Below are positions 1-11,174 of a stretch of DNA of 62,619 bases, in pieces. The position numbers were made by a program, and so were the translations under genes. How positions within the stretch are numbered: position 1 is the stretch's first letter; the number at the start of each line of letters is the position of its first letter. The stretch lies in assembly GCF_003339685.1 (NCBI RefSeq), contig NZ_QPKI01000024.1, positions 1 to 62,619 on the forward strand, read 5' to 3'. Below the pieces are notes generated by a model. That model was not told the origin of the DNA. It was given only the letters and a program-made list of their open reading frames with translations, and ran no database searches. This DNA is from Halomonas sp. DQ26W (GTDB lineage: Bacteria; Pseudomonadota; Gammaproteobacteria; Pseudomonadales; Halomonadaceae).

Positions 1-166
1 ATGGTGTGACTTCTCACCACCTCATCGACAAGCGCCCACATGAATTACCTGATCGATTGTTAAAGAGCGGCTCCCGTTCTCTTCAAACCACATCGTGAAG
101 AGCGGAGCGTCTCGCTTGCTGTCGTGGCGGCTAACGCTGTTAGCGGCCTCGCCAGCGCCCTGCGAG
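1..166 (-). promoter_or_regulatory. 16S rRNA operon leader with boxA
   Basis: Read on the minus strand, 58-69 is CGCTCTTTAACA, a one-mismatch copy of the gammaproteobacterial rrn boxA antitermination element. The following AT-richer stretch ending in GTGGGCGC resembles the E. coli 16S leader. The 16S gene itself must lie left of base 1 and is not in the window. BoxA also occurs before 23S, but two strong promoters just upstream and no 16S on the upstream side favour the 16S leader. Confidence 0.75.
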
Positions 167-174
167 GAAGGCGC

Positions 175-202
175 ATTCTACTGAAGTGGCTGAGTTTGTC
201 AA
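175..202 (-). promoter_or_regulatory. rRNA promoter P2 (proximal)
   Basis: On the minus strand TTGACA (197-202) is followed after 16 bases by TAGAAT (175-180), then a GC-rich discriminator GCGCC. The 16-base spacer and GC discriminator are typical of stringently controlled rrn promoters. The start site should be near 168, about 100 bases before boxA. Confidence 0.75.
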
Positions 203-276
203 CTCCCTTCGCACCCTGCCGAAGCCGTTCTGGTGTCGAAGCGCCGCGCTTGCCGGCTGCCTTCAGTGTGACGTGC

Positions 277-304
277 ATTCTACCGTCTCCGGCGCTTCTG
301 TCAA
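277..304 (-). promoter_or_regulatory. rRNA promoter P1 (distal) with UP-like tract
   Basis: A second minus-strand TTGACA (299-304), 16-base spacer and TAGAAT (277-282), with the same hexamers as P2 102 bases away. Just upstream of its -35, 323-347 holds an A-rich tract (T-rich on the minus strand) in the position of an UP element. Tandem promoters with identical hexamers are typical of rRNA operons. Confidence 0.75.
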
Positions 305-497
305 TCGCGAATCGCTCTAGCCGATTCGAAAAAAACCAAACAGAAACAAGCACCTTCTTCACTTCCACCGCCGGTAACGTTTGCCCGTTGCCGGCAGCGG
401 ATGCGTACTTTACGTTTTTCCTTTGCCCCCTGCAAGAGCCCTTGTAAAAAAGTTTCAGGACGATGACGGGGCCATGACGGAATGATGGGCAGCCAGG

Positions 498-535
498 CTA
501 TCCACAGGCGGCCTGGGACAAGTGGCTGTGGATGG
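498..535. repeat. inverted pair of DnaA-box-like sites
   Basis: CTATCCACA at 498-506 matches the DnaA box TTATCCACA in 8 of 9 bases. 527-535 read on the minus strand is CCATCCACA, 7 of 9. The two face each other within a perfect 8-base inverted repeat separated by 18 bases. Function is unknown; chance similarity is possible. Confidence 0.3.
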
Positions 536-560
536 ATTACTCAGGCCAGAGACAACAACA

Positions 561-575
561 CCCGCACATGGCGGG
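561..575 (-). terminator. weak hairpin after pssA
   Basis: A 5-base stem (CCCGC/GCGGG) with a 5-base loop lies about 30 bases past the pssA stop. On the minus strand it is followed by TGTTGTTGT, not a real T-run. A possible weak terminator only. Confidence 0.25.
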
Positions 576-603
576 CGTTGCGGCACCAGGCTGAAACCGC
601 AGT

Positions 604-1491
604 TCAGCCAGAGGTGGGCGGCGGCTTCATCTTGCGCATGATCGCCTGAGTCGGTCCGGACGCCACATAGGCACCAAACAGTAGAAGCAGCATCACTGAG
701 GGCTCCACTGAGATCACCACGAAACCCAGCACGATGGCCAGCAGCACCACGAAGGGAACCGGACCCTTGAGGTCAACCTCTTTGAAGCTGTAGTAGCGGA
801 TATTACTGACCATCAGCACGCCGGCGGCAGCCACCACCAACAGCATCAGAAGCTTGAACCCGAGGGCATCGGCATCGAAGCTGTGAAAGGTCCAGACGCT
901 TGCCGCCACGAAGGCGGCAGCCGATGGGCTCGGTAGACCGATGAACCACTTCTTGTCGACACTACCCACCTGCACGTTGAAGCGCGCCAGACGCAAGGCA
1001 GCACAGGCTACGTAGAGGAAGGCCACCACCCAACCGGTCTTGCCGATGTCCTGCAGAATCCAGGTAAAGGCCACCAGTGCCGGCGCCACGCCGAAGGAGA
1101 CCATGTCGGAAAGGCTGTCGTATTCGGCACCAAAAGCACTCTGAGTGTTGGTCATGCGAGCGACACGCCCGTCCAGACCGTCGAGCACCATGGCGATGAA
1201 GATGGCCACCGCCGCGGCGGTGAAGTCTCCATTGATGCCAGCCACCACGGAGAAGAAACCGGCAAACAGCGCCGATGTGGTGAACAGGTTGGGCAACAGG
1301 TAGATGCCTCTGCGCCTGACCTTCTTGCCATCCTCGATGGACTCCTCGATAACCTCCGTTTCGCGAACGAAAGCGGCGGCCAGATCTTCCTCGGCGGGCG
1401 GGAGTCGTTCGTGCTCGGTCGGGCCGGATTCGGGACACTCATTACGAGGGCCTTGCTCGGTATTGCGGGGATCCTGACTCATTCGTCTCAT
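604..1491 (-). CDS. pssA: CDP-diacylglycerol-serine O-phosphatidyltransferase
   Basis: Predicted inner-membrane enzyme that makes phosphatidylserine from CDP-diacylglycerol and serine, the first step to phosphatidylethanolamine. The CDP-alcohol phosphotransferase signature DG-x2-AR-x8-G-x3-D-x3-D is visible around residues 104-129 (DGLDGRVAR, then G, D, D in SLSD), followed by several hydrophobic membrane segments. The charged N-terminal extension of about 60 residues and the 295-residue length fit the Pseudomonas/Halomonas type (PssA type II) rather than the E. coli phospholipase-D type. The start is uncertain: an ATG three codons downstream (MSQDP) is equally possible. In pseudomonads pssA commonly follows ilvC, as here, although a strong hairpin separates the two. 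Confidence 0.9.
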   Translation of the reverse strand: MRRMSQDPRNTEQGPRNECPESGPTEHERLPPAEEDLAAAFVRETEVIEESIEDGKKVRRRGIYLLPNLFTTSALFAGFFSVVAGINGDFTAAAVAIFIAMVLDGLDGRVARMTNTQSAFGAEYDSLSDMVSFGVAPALVAFTWILQDIGKTGWVVAFLYVACAALRLARFNVQVGSVDKKWFIGLPSPSAAAFVAASVWTFHSFDADALGFKLLMLLVVAAAGVLMVSNIRYYSFKEVDLKGPVPFVVLLAIVLGFVVISVEPSVMLLLLFGAYVASGPTQAIMRKMKPPPTSG

Positions 1492-1579
1492 CCATTGCCA
1501 GAATGGGGTCGCCCGAAGGCAATACCTTCATTCTACACGCTGTCACCGAAGCGCAAAGCTCGGCGGCTACCTTCGGATA

Positions 1580-1611
1580 CGCCAAGGGCGCGGAAGTCCG
1601 CGCCCTTGGCG
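1580..1611. terminator. long perfect hairpin between ilvC and pssA
   Basis: A 15-base perfect stem (1580-1594 with 1597-1611) with a 2-base nominal loop lies 20 bases past the ilvC stop. It is very GC-rich but has no T-run on either strand, so it may slow transcription or protect the ilvC mRNA 3' end rather than terminate fully. Confidence 0.5.
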
Positions 1612-1631
1612 TCATACCGACGAGCCGAGGC

Positions 1632-2687
<1,056 letters not shown>

Positions 2688-2770
2688 TCAGCGTTGATGG
2701 CCGCCCGCGCCGTCTGTCGCGGCACCGGGGCTCTAACCATCCGATGTCGCCACATTACGTCAGTGCCGAC

Positions 2771-2796
2771 ATTGCGTAAAACGCTATATTTGCAAT
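2771..2796. promoter_or_regulatory. candidate IlvY operator in ilvY-ilvC intergenic region
   Basis: The 179-base divergent intergenic region holds an inverted pair ATTGC (2771-2775) and GCAAT (2792-2796), with a smaller GCGT-AAA-ACGC dyad inside (2774-2784). LysR-type regulators bind such dyads between divergent genes, and ATTGCAA-like halves occur in the E. coli ilvYC operators. The assignment is inference; no clear -35/-10 pair could be fixed. Confidence 0.4.
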
Positions 2797-2827
2797 ACGT
2801 CATGCCGGAATATGAAATAATCATGTC

Positions 2828-3715
2828 ATGGACATGCGACCCCTCAAGCACTTTCTCGCCCTGGCCGATACGTTGCACTTCGGTCGTGCCAGCGAGCTTT
2901 GCCACGTCAGCCCTTCCACGCTCTCTCGCACCATTCGCCAACTGGAGCAGAACCTGGAAGTACCGCTATTCGAGCGCGACAACCGTCACGTGGCCCTGAC
3001 CCCCCAAGGCCTGATCTTCCAGGACTATGCCAAGGATGCCCTGGCGCAGTGGGAATTGCTGCGTCACACGCTGAGCAGGGACGCCGACGAACTCGCCGGC
3101 GAGATCAGCATCTACTGCTCGGTAACTGCCAGCTACAGCTTCCTCTACGACCTGCTCAGTGATTTTCGTCTGCGCCATCCGCGAATCGAGCTCAAGCTGC
3201 ATACCGGCGATCCCGCCGAATCCATGGCGCGGGTGCTAGACGGCGAAGAGGACATGGCGATTACACCGCGCCCCCGGAGCGTGCCCGGCCCACTTGCCTT
3301 CAAGTCCCTGACTCGCTCACCGCTGGTCTTCATCGCCCCCGCTGTGCAGGCCGGCTGGATACCGGGCACACCCGAATCCCCCTCCGACACGCAGTGGCAG
3401 AACGTGCCGATGATCCTCTCCGAAGCGGGGCTGTCACGGGAGTACAGCGATACCTGGTTCAAGGCCTTGGGCATCACTCCGCGGATATATGCCCAGGTCG
3501 CCGGCCACGAAGCCATCGTCAGCATGGTCGGTCTGGGCTTCGGGGTCGGCGTTGTACCCAAGATCGTGCTCGACAACAGCCCACTCGTCGAGCGGGTCAG
3601 GGTGCTGCCGGTCAAGCCGGAGTTGCCCCACTACGACGTCGGGCTATGCGTGCTCAATCGCCGCCTGAAGAGCCCGCTGATCCAGGCACTGTGGGACGAG
3701 GTAGTGGAGCGCTGA
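2828..3715 (+). CDS. ilvY: LysR-type activator of ilvC
   Basis: Inducer-responsive activator expected to switch on ilvC when acetolactate/acetohydroxybutyrate accumulate. The N-terminal winged HTH (residues 1-60) contains HVSPSTLSRTIRQLE, and the C-terminal periplasmic-binding-like domain contains GHEAIVSMVGLGFGVGVVP. Both resemble E. coli IlvY as I remember it (HFGR, VSPSTLSR, CSVTA, GHEAMVSMV). The start at 2828 (MDMRPLK) matches the MDLR start of the family. It converges on ilvH, separated by a hairpin terminator. Confidence 0.9.
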   Translation: MDMRPLKHFLALADTLHFGRASELCHVSPSTLSRTIRQLEQNLEVPLFERDNRHVALTPQGLIFQDYAKDALAQWELLRHTLSRDADELAGEISIYCSVTASYSFLYDLLSDFRLRHPRIELKLHTGDPAESMARVLDGEEDMAITPRPRSVPGPLAFKSLTRSPLVFIAPAVQAGWIPGTPESPSDTQWQNVPMILSEAGLSREYSDTWFKALGITPRIYAQVAGHEAIVSMVGLGFGVGVVPKIVLDNSPLVERVRVLPVKPELPHYDVGLCVLNRRLKSPLIQALWDEVVER

Positions 3716-3718
3716 GAC

Positions 3719-3744
3719 GAAAAAGCCGCCCCGAAGGGCGGCTT
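3719..3744 (-). terminator. rho-independent terminator of ilvIH (also backs ilvY)
   Basis: A perfect 9-base stem (3723-3731 with 3736-3744) with a TTCG loop on the minus strand is followed by a T-run (TTTTTCG) on the minus strand. It lies 23 bases past the ilvH stop. In the plus direction the same stem lies just past the ilvY stop but lacks a T-run. Confidence 0.8.
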
Positions 3745-3766
3745 GGAAGGCATCAAGCGGCACGAA

Positions 3767-4258
3767 TCAGAGGCTGAGGACTTTATCCCCGCGGGCAATA
3801 CCGGATACCCCCGTCCGCGCCACTTCGAGAATGCCCACCGGCGCCATGGCCTGGAGGAAGGCATCCAGCTTGCCGGCGTCGCCGGTGATCTGCACGGTGT
3901 AGAGGCTCGGCGTCACGTCGACAATTTGCGCGCGGAAGATATCCACTGTGCGCTTGACCTCGTCGCGGGCCGCTCCCAAGGCCTTGACCTTCACCAGCAT
4001 CAACTCGCGCTCAATGTGGTTGCCCTCGGTGAGGTCGACCAGTTTGATCACGTCAATCAGCTTGTTGAGATGCTTGGTGATCTGCTCGATGACCCGGTCG
4101 TCGCCCACGGTGGTCACGGTCAGCCGTGAGAGCGACGGGTCCTCGGTAGGCGCCACGTTCAGCGTCTCGATGTTGAAGTTGCGCTGCGAGAACAGCCCCA
4201 CCACACGAGACAGAGCGCCCGGTTCGTTTTCCATCAGAATCGAGATGATATGACGCAT
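3767..4258 (-). CDS. ilvH: acetolactate synthase, small regulatory subunit
   Basis: Regulatory subunit that confers valine feedback inhibition on the IlvI catalytic subunit. At 163 residues it is standard length. An N-terminal ACT domain (residues 1-75: MRHIISILMENEPGALSRV, then FNIETLNV) is followed by a C-terminal domain that binds the large subunit. Its ATG overlaps the ilvI stop by one base (TGATG), indicating translational coupling and a shared transcript. Confidence 0.95.
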   Translation of the reverse strand: MRHIISILMENEPGALSRVVGLFSQRNFNIETLNVAPTEDPSLSRLTVTTVGDDRVIEQITKHLNKLIDVIKLVDLTEGNHIERELMLVKVKALGAARDEVKRTVDIFRAQIVDVTPSLYTVQITGDAGKLDAFLQAMAPVGILEVARTGVSGIARGDKVLSL

Positions 4259-5982
4259 CAGGTCCGCTCCGTCTTGGAAAGCAGCATGTCACGCATGGAG
4301 CCCAGGGGCACCTGCATCGGATAAACGTGCTCGCGCGGGTCGACGATGACGTCGAGGAACACCAGCTCATGGTTGTCGGCGAAGGTGCGCTCGAGCGCCG
4401 GGCCGAGCTCCTCCTTCGTTTCCACCCGTAGCGCGGTGAAGCCATATGCCTCGATCAATTTGCTGAAGTCGGGCAGCGACTCCATGTAGGAGTGCGCATG
4501 ACGCGACTTGTAGTTGAGGTCCTGCCACTGGCGCACCATGCCCAGCGAGGCGTTGTTCAGGTTGACGATCTTTACGCCACCGCCGAACTGCTTACAGGTC
4601 GACAGCTCCTGCATCATCATCTGGAAGCTGCCTTCGCCGGTGACGCAGATCACCTGTTCGTCCGGGAAGTTCTGCTTGATACCCATGGCCGCCGGGAAGC
4701 CGAAGCCCATGGTGCCGAGCCCACCGGAGGTAATGAAACGATTGGGCTTGTCGAACTTGTAGTACTGGGCCGCAAACATCTGATGCTGCCCCACGTCGGT
4801 GGTCACGTACGCCTCGCCACGCGTGACCTCGCAGAGCGCCTCGATCACCTCCTGCGGCTTGAGCGCCTCACCCGACTGAGAGGGTTCGTAGAGCTTGCCC
4901 GCCCGCTCCTCGCGCCAGCCCTCGATCTTCTGCCACCACTCGCCCAGTGCTTCGGGATGCTCGATCTCCTTGCCCTGCAGCAGGCTGATCATCTCGTTGA
5001 TCACGCTACCCGCCGGCCCGACGATGGGCACGTCCGCTCGCACGGTCTTGGAGACCGAGCTGGGGTCGATGTCCACGTGCACGATCTTGGCCGTGGGACA
5101 GAACTTGGAGGTGTTGTTGGTGACCCGGTCGTCGAAGCGCGCCCCGATGGCGATGATCAGGTCGGCATGGTGCATGGCCATGTTCGACTCATAGGAGCCG
5201 TGCATGCCCAGCCAGCCCAGGCACTGACGATCGCTCTGCGGGTAGGAGCCGATGCCCATCAGCGTGGTGGTGATGGGGTAGCCCAGCCGCTTGACCAGGT
5301 CGGTGAGCCCCTCGCTGGCCCGGCCGGTGACCACACCGCCGCCGGTGTAGAACATCGGCCGCTTAGCCTTGAGCATCAGCTCGACGGCCTTCTTGATCTG
5401 GCCGGTGTGGCCGCGCGCTACCGGATTGTACGAGCGCATCTTGATCTTTTTGGGATAAACGTACTCGTAGCGTTCGGTAGGCGCGGTCATGTCCTTGGGT
5501 ATGTCCACCACCACCGGGCCAGGCCGGCCGGTAGAAGCGAGGTAATAGGCCTTTTTGAGCACTTCCGGTATCTCGGACGGGTGCTTGATCGTAAAGCTGT
5601 GCTTCACGATGGGCCGCGTCACGCCGATGATATCGGTCTCCTGGAAGGCGTCTTCACCAATCAGGTGGCTCGCCACCTGTCCACACAGCACCACCATGGG
5701 TATCGAGTCCATGTAGGCGGTGGCGATACCGGTCACGGCATTGGTGGCGCCGGGGCCGGAGGTCACCAGCACCGTGCCCGGCTTGCCCGACGCCCGGGCA
5801 TAGCCGTCAGCGGCGTGGGTCGCCGCCTGTTCGTGGCGCACCAGAATGTGCTTGACCTTGTCCTGGCGGAACAGCGCATCGTAGATGTGCAGCGCCGCGC
5901 CACCGGGATAGCCGTAAATGTATTCGACGCCCTCATCCTGCAGGAATCGGGCGATCATGTCTGCGCCGGAAAGCAGTTCCAC
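4258..5982 (-). CDS. ilvI: acetolactate synthase, large catalytic subunit
   Basis: ThDP- and FAD-dependent enzyme that condenses pyruvate to acetolactate (or with 2-oxobutyrate). At 574 residues it is standard length. The catalytic glutamate lies in the LVRHEQAATHAADGYAR region near residue 50. The central FAD domain and the C-terminal ThDP motif (GEGSFQMMMQEL, ending in NLNN) are present. I chose the GTG at 5982 (VELLSGADM): GGGGAG lies 8 bases upstream and homologues start here. The frame stays open 35 codons further but that segment has no family resemblance. Confidence 0.93.
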   Translation of the reverse strand: MELLSGADMIARFLQDEGVEYIYGYPGGAALHIYDALFRQDKVKHILVRHEQAATHAADGYARASGKPGTVLVTSGPGATNAVTGIATAYMDSIPMVVLCGQVASHLIGEDAFQETDIIGVTRPIVKHSFTIKHPSEIPEVLKKAYYLASTGRPGPVVVDIPKDMTAPTERYEYVYPKKIKMRSYNPVARGHTGQIKKAVELMLKAKRPMFYTGGGVVTGRASEGLTDLVKRLGYPITTTLMGIGSYPQSDRQCLGWLGMHGSYESNMAMHHADLIIAIGARFDDRVTNNTSKFCPTAKIVHVDIDPSSVSKTVRADVPIVGPAGSVINEMISLLQGKEIEHPEALGEWWQKIEGWREERAGKLYEPSQSGEALKPQEVIEALCEVTRGEAYVTTDVGQHQMFAAQYYKFDKPNRFITSGGLGTMGFGFPAAMGIKQNFPDEQVICVTGEGSFQMMMQELSTCKQFGGGVKIVNLNNASLGMVRQWQDLNYKSRHAHSYMESLPDFSKLIEAYGFTALRVETKEELGPALERTFADNHELVFLDVIVDPREHVYPMQVPLGSMRDMLLSKTERT

Positions 5983-6358
5983 TGATGTATCTCCCCTGGA
6001 GGTCTCGAGTGCGATCCGCACCCTTCTCGGGCACGGGTTCGAGTGCGACGGTATGTCGCTGCCGGATATGCCGGCACCTGATGCCAAACCCTGGCAAGTG
6101 GCCCTGTTGGGGCCTGCACTCTCATCACGACTGATCGCCGCGTCGGGGCGTTGGCCAGGACGGGCGGTTGGCCCGGTCCCGGTAGTCCTTCGGCGAGTAG
6201 AGGCAACATGGCCTACCCGTCACGCGGTAATGGGGGATTGCCCGCAAGCTCCGCGCCCGCAAATCAGGAACCGTCAAGATTCCAATAGCACCGCAGCGGT
6301 GTCAACCGCCAAGCGGCTTTTGCTAGCCAAGATCAGGAATTTTTGCAAGATTTCGAAT
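5983..6358 (-). other. long untranslated region before ilvI
   Basis: About 375 bases between the clpB terminator and ilvI without a convincing gene. It contains a 10-base direct repeat (TCGCACTCGA on the minus strand, 6005-6014 and 6039-6048) just before the ilvI ribosome site, and a small GCCGG/CCGGC dyad near 6060-6075. A minus-strand TTGACA at 6300-6305 has no good -10. No branched-chain-rich leader peptide was found, so classical attenuation is not supported. Confidence 0.4.
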
Positions 6359-6384
6359 AAAAAAACCCGCCAGCGAAGGGCGGG
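6359..6384 (-). terminator. rho-independent terminator of clpB
   Basis: On the minus strand a CCCGCC/GGCGGG stem (6366-6371 with 6379-6384) with a 7-base loop is followed by seven T (6359-6365). It lies about 85 bases past the clpB stop. A textbook terminator. Confidence 0.85.
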
Positions 6385-6469
6385 CAAGGGGGTTACAGGA
6401 CGCAACCTCCATTTAGTGTAGACAGTTGCCAACCGCATGGCTGGCCAAGTGCGTAACACCTTGTTCCAA

Positions 6470-9052
<2,583 letters not shown>

Positions 9053-9128
9053 TCGATCACTCCTCCATCGGGGTGGCGGCGCTGCTTGGACGCGCCGCTT
9101 GGCCCTGTCATATCGCGTTTGACAGTAT

Positions 9129-9157
9129 CAATGGAGTCAGCGTGGCCGGCTTTCAAG
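9129..9157 (-). promoter_or_regulatory. sigma-32 (heat shock) promoter of clpB
   Basis: On the minus strand CTTGAAA (9151-9157) is followed after 14 bases by CTCCATTG (9129-9136). The sigma-32 consensus is CTTGAAA, 11-16 bases, then CCCCATnT. The -35 is perfect and the -10 close. Predicted start near 9120, giving a leader of about 70 bases. ClpB is a standard sigma-32 target. Confidence 0.7.
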
Positions 9158-9243
9158 TCGCCCGCCAGGGAAAGGATGTTCAGGTTGACACAGGTCAGGC
9201 CATGCCCGGAAGAGCGGCGCAGGGGACAGGTTGTAGCGGAGGT

Positions 9244-9265
9244 CATTTGCCATGGATGGCAAATG
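9244..9265. repeat. perfect 10-base palindrome between pgeF and clpB
   Basis: CATTTGCCAT (9244-9253) and its exact complement (9256-9265) flank GG. It lies about 80 bases past the pgeF stop and about 90 bases upstream of the clpB -35. Without a T-run it is a poor terminator; an operator or an mRNA end hairpin are alternatives. Confidence 0.4.
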
Positions 9266-9342
9266 TAGCGCCCATGGAAGGGTTTACAGCGCCTCCGCAA
9301 AGGCCTGGCGCCTGAAAGACGATCGTTAGTGACGGGATAAGC

Positions 9343-10098
9343 TCATCTTAGCCAAATCACGCTGGCCATCCGTCCCGTCCTGCCATCATCACGCCGATGG
9401 GAGTAGAAGCGCGATTCACAGGCGGTACAGAAGTGGCCGCCGCTGACATGGAACACGCCGAGCCGCTCCAGGCGCAGCCGGGCCAGCTTGTAGAGATCAC
9501 CCATGAAATGTCCCAGGCGGTATGGGCTCGGATCGAAGGCAGCCTCAGCCTCGGGGTGGACCCCGGCGAAGGCCTGTCGCACCTCGGGGCCGACCTCGAA
9601 CTGGGCATTGGAGATCGCCGGACCCAGCCAGGCCATGACCTCTTCCGGCGGCACACCCAGCGCCGCCACCGATGCTTCCAGCACGCCGCCAGCCAGCCCG
9701 CGCCAGCCAGCGTGGGCTACGCCCACCCGCGAGCCATGGCGGTCGCAGAAGAGCACCGGCAGGCAGTCGGCGGTAAGCACCGCACAGGCGTAGCTTTGAT
9801 CGAAGGCTACCGCGGCGTCGGCGTCGGGCAGCGCCTCGGAGTAGCTAGACTGGACTCGGGCACCGTGGACCTGGTTCAGCCACAGCAGCGGCCTGTCACT
9901 GTCGAGCTCATCCGCCAGCAGGCGTCGGCAGAGCGCCACATGATTGGGGTTGTCGCCCACCTTGTGGCCCGGGTTGAAGCAGGCGAAGTCTCCCTGGCTG
10001 GGGCCAGACTCCCGGGTGGTAACGAAGGCACCGACACTCGCGGGGGCCGGCCAATCCGGCTCGATGAGGGTCGGGTGGAGATGGGGAGCATCGCTCAT
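9343..10098 (-). CDS. pgeF: peptidoglycan editing factor / YfiH-LACC1 family laccase-like protein
   Basis: Family known as polyphenol oxidase/YfiH. E. coli members cleave mis-incorporated UDP-MurNAc-L-Ser, and human LACC1 relatives act on purine nucleosides. At 251 residues it is typical. The family metal and active-site blocks are visible: NQVHGARV (near 76), TADCLPVLF (near 109), HAGWRGLAGG (near 128), and a C-terminal CTACESRFYSHRRDDG. Its ATG overlaps the rluD stop by four bases (ATGA), so the two are co-translated, as is common in Proteobacteria. Confidence 0.9.
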   Translation of the reverse strand: MSDAPHLHPTLIEPDWPAPASVGAFVTTRESGPSQGDFACFNPGHKVGDNPNHVALCRRLLADELDSDRPLLWLNQVHGARVQSSYSEALPDADAAVAFDQSYACAVLTADCLPVLFCDRHGSRVGVAHAGWRGLAGGVLEASVAALGVPPEEVMAWLGPAISNAQFEVGPEVRQAFAGVHPEAEAAFDPSPYRLGHFMGDLYKLARLRLERLGVFHVSGGHFCTACESRFYSHRRDDGRTGRMASVIWLR

Positions 10099-11054
10099 AG
10101 CATCGCCTCACGGTCGTCGCGGAGATAGTCGATCAGCATCAGCAGATCATTGGGCAAGGCGGCGCGAAACTCGACCCGCTCACCGCTACCGGGATGGTCG
10201 AAAGCCAGCTTGCGGGCATGCAGCGCCTGTCGGGGAAACCCTCGTAGCAGCTCCTTGAGCCCGTCACTGGCTCCCGGCGGCAGCTTGAGGCGGCCGCCAT
10301 AGACCGGATCACCGATCAAAGGGAAACGCTGATGGGCCAAGTGGACGCGAATTTGATGGGTGCGCCCGGTTTCAAGCCGGCAGCGCACATGCGTATGGCC
10401 TCGAAACCGTTCCACTACCCGGTAGTGCGTCACTGCGGGCTTGCCATTGACATTAACCGCCTGGCGCTTGCGATCCTTGGGGTGGCGACCAATCGGCGCA
10501 TCCACGGTGCCCCCGGCCGTCATCACCCCCACCGACACAGCATCGTACTCACGCGAGACCGTTCGCGTCTGCAACTGGTCGACCAGTGCAGTCTGGGCGG
10601 TCAATGTCTTGGCGACCACCATCAGTCCGGTGGTGTCCTTGTCCAGGCGATGCACGATGCCCGCCCGGGGGACCATGGCGAGCGCCGGGCAGTGATAGAG
10701 CAGAGCATTGAGTAGCGTACCGTCGGGATTGCCCACCGCCGGGTGAACTACCAGCCCTGCCGGCTTATCGATGACAAGCACCTCATCGTCCTCATGGACC
10801 ACGTCGAGAGGAATCTCTTCGGCCTCGAAGCGCGTGTCGTCCTCGAGTTCGGCGACGAGTCGCAGCCACTCGCCGCCGGCAACCCTGTCCTTGGGTTTGC
10901 CGGCCAGACCATCGACCGTCAGGGCACCTTTCTTGATCCAGCCCTTGAGCCGTTCACGGGAATGGTCGGCAAAGAGCTCGGCGGCAGCCTGGTCCAGGCG
11001 GACTCCGGCAAGGGAAACGGGCACTCGTTGCTGGGCTTCCAGAATCTGGGGCAT
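10095..11054 (-). CDS. rluD: 23S rRNA pseudouridine(1911/1915/1917) synthase
   Basis: Makes three pseudouridines in helix 69 of 23S rRNA, needed for normal ribosome assembly. The N-terminal S4 RNA-binding domain (residues 1-75) is followed by the RluA-type catalytic domain with the HRLDKDTTGLMV motif, whose Asp is catalytic. I start at ATG 11054 (MPQILEAQQ), giving 319 residues, close to E. coli RluD (326). The longer frame would need a TTG at 11102 and adds 16 residues without family similarity. It is divergent from bamD, the classical rluD/bamD neighbourhood. Confidence 0.92.
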   Translation of the reverse strand: MPQILEAQQRVPVSLAGVRLDQAAAELFADHSRERLKGWIKKGALTVDGLAGKPKDRVAGGEWLRLVAELEDDTRFEAEEIPLDVVHEDDEVLVIDKPAGLVVHPAVGNPDGTLLNALLYHCPALAMVPRAGIVHRLDKDTTGLMVVAKTLTAQTALVDQLQTRTVSREYDAVSVGVMTAGGTVDAPIGRHPKDRKRQAVNVNGKPAVTHYRVVERFRGHTHVRCRLETGRTHQIRVHLAHQRFPLIGDPVYGGRLKLPPGASDGLKELLRGFPRQALHARKLAFDHPGSGERVEFRAALPNDLLMLIDYLRDDREAML

Positions 11055-11174
11055 ATAGGGGCTATCGCTGAGCAGGCACCGGAGGACTGCGTTTTCACGC
11101 AAGGTGCTTTATAGTGGACGTGTTACGGCCAATCCTACCATGGCCGACACGGGATGTTAGACACGAGGATCAGG

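Larger units (their letters stand above)
305..603. other. non-coding stretch upstream of rRNA promoters
   Basis: No convincing gene. Beyond the UP-like tract it holds an imperfect inverted repeat (371-379 with 386-394) and a perfect 8-base inverted repeat (500-507 with 526-533). It also holds a small hairpin downstream of pssA. Short open frames here have no plausible start signals and read as promoter sequence. Confidence 0.5.

Noticed and set aside
1..80. tRNA or 5S gene at the left edge
   Set aside because: No cloverleaf and no CCA end. The boxA and tandem promoters fit a 16S leader.
60..447. Small open frames on both strands near the left edge
   Set aside because: They overlap the rRNA promoters and leader and have no ribosome sites.
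4492..5985. 497-codon open frame on the plus strand
   Set aside because: Antisense shadow of ilvI.
5983..6087. N-terminal extension of ilvI to an ATG at 6087
   Set aside because: GTG 5982 has an ideal ribosome site and matches homologue starts; the extra 35 residues look non-coding.
5955..6209. Branched-chain leader peptide for attenuation
   Set aside because: The frame has no run of Ile/Leu/Val codons and no paired terminator was found.
11055..11102. TTG start for rluD
   Set aside because: Adds 16 residues with no similarity to the family; ATG 11054 gives the expected length.
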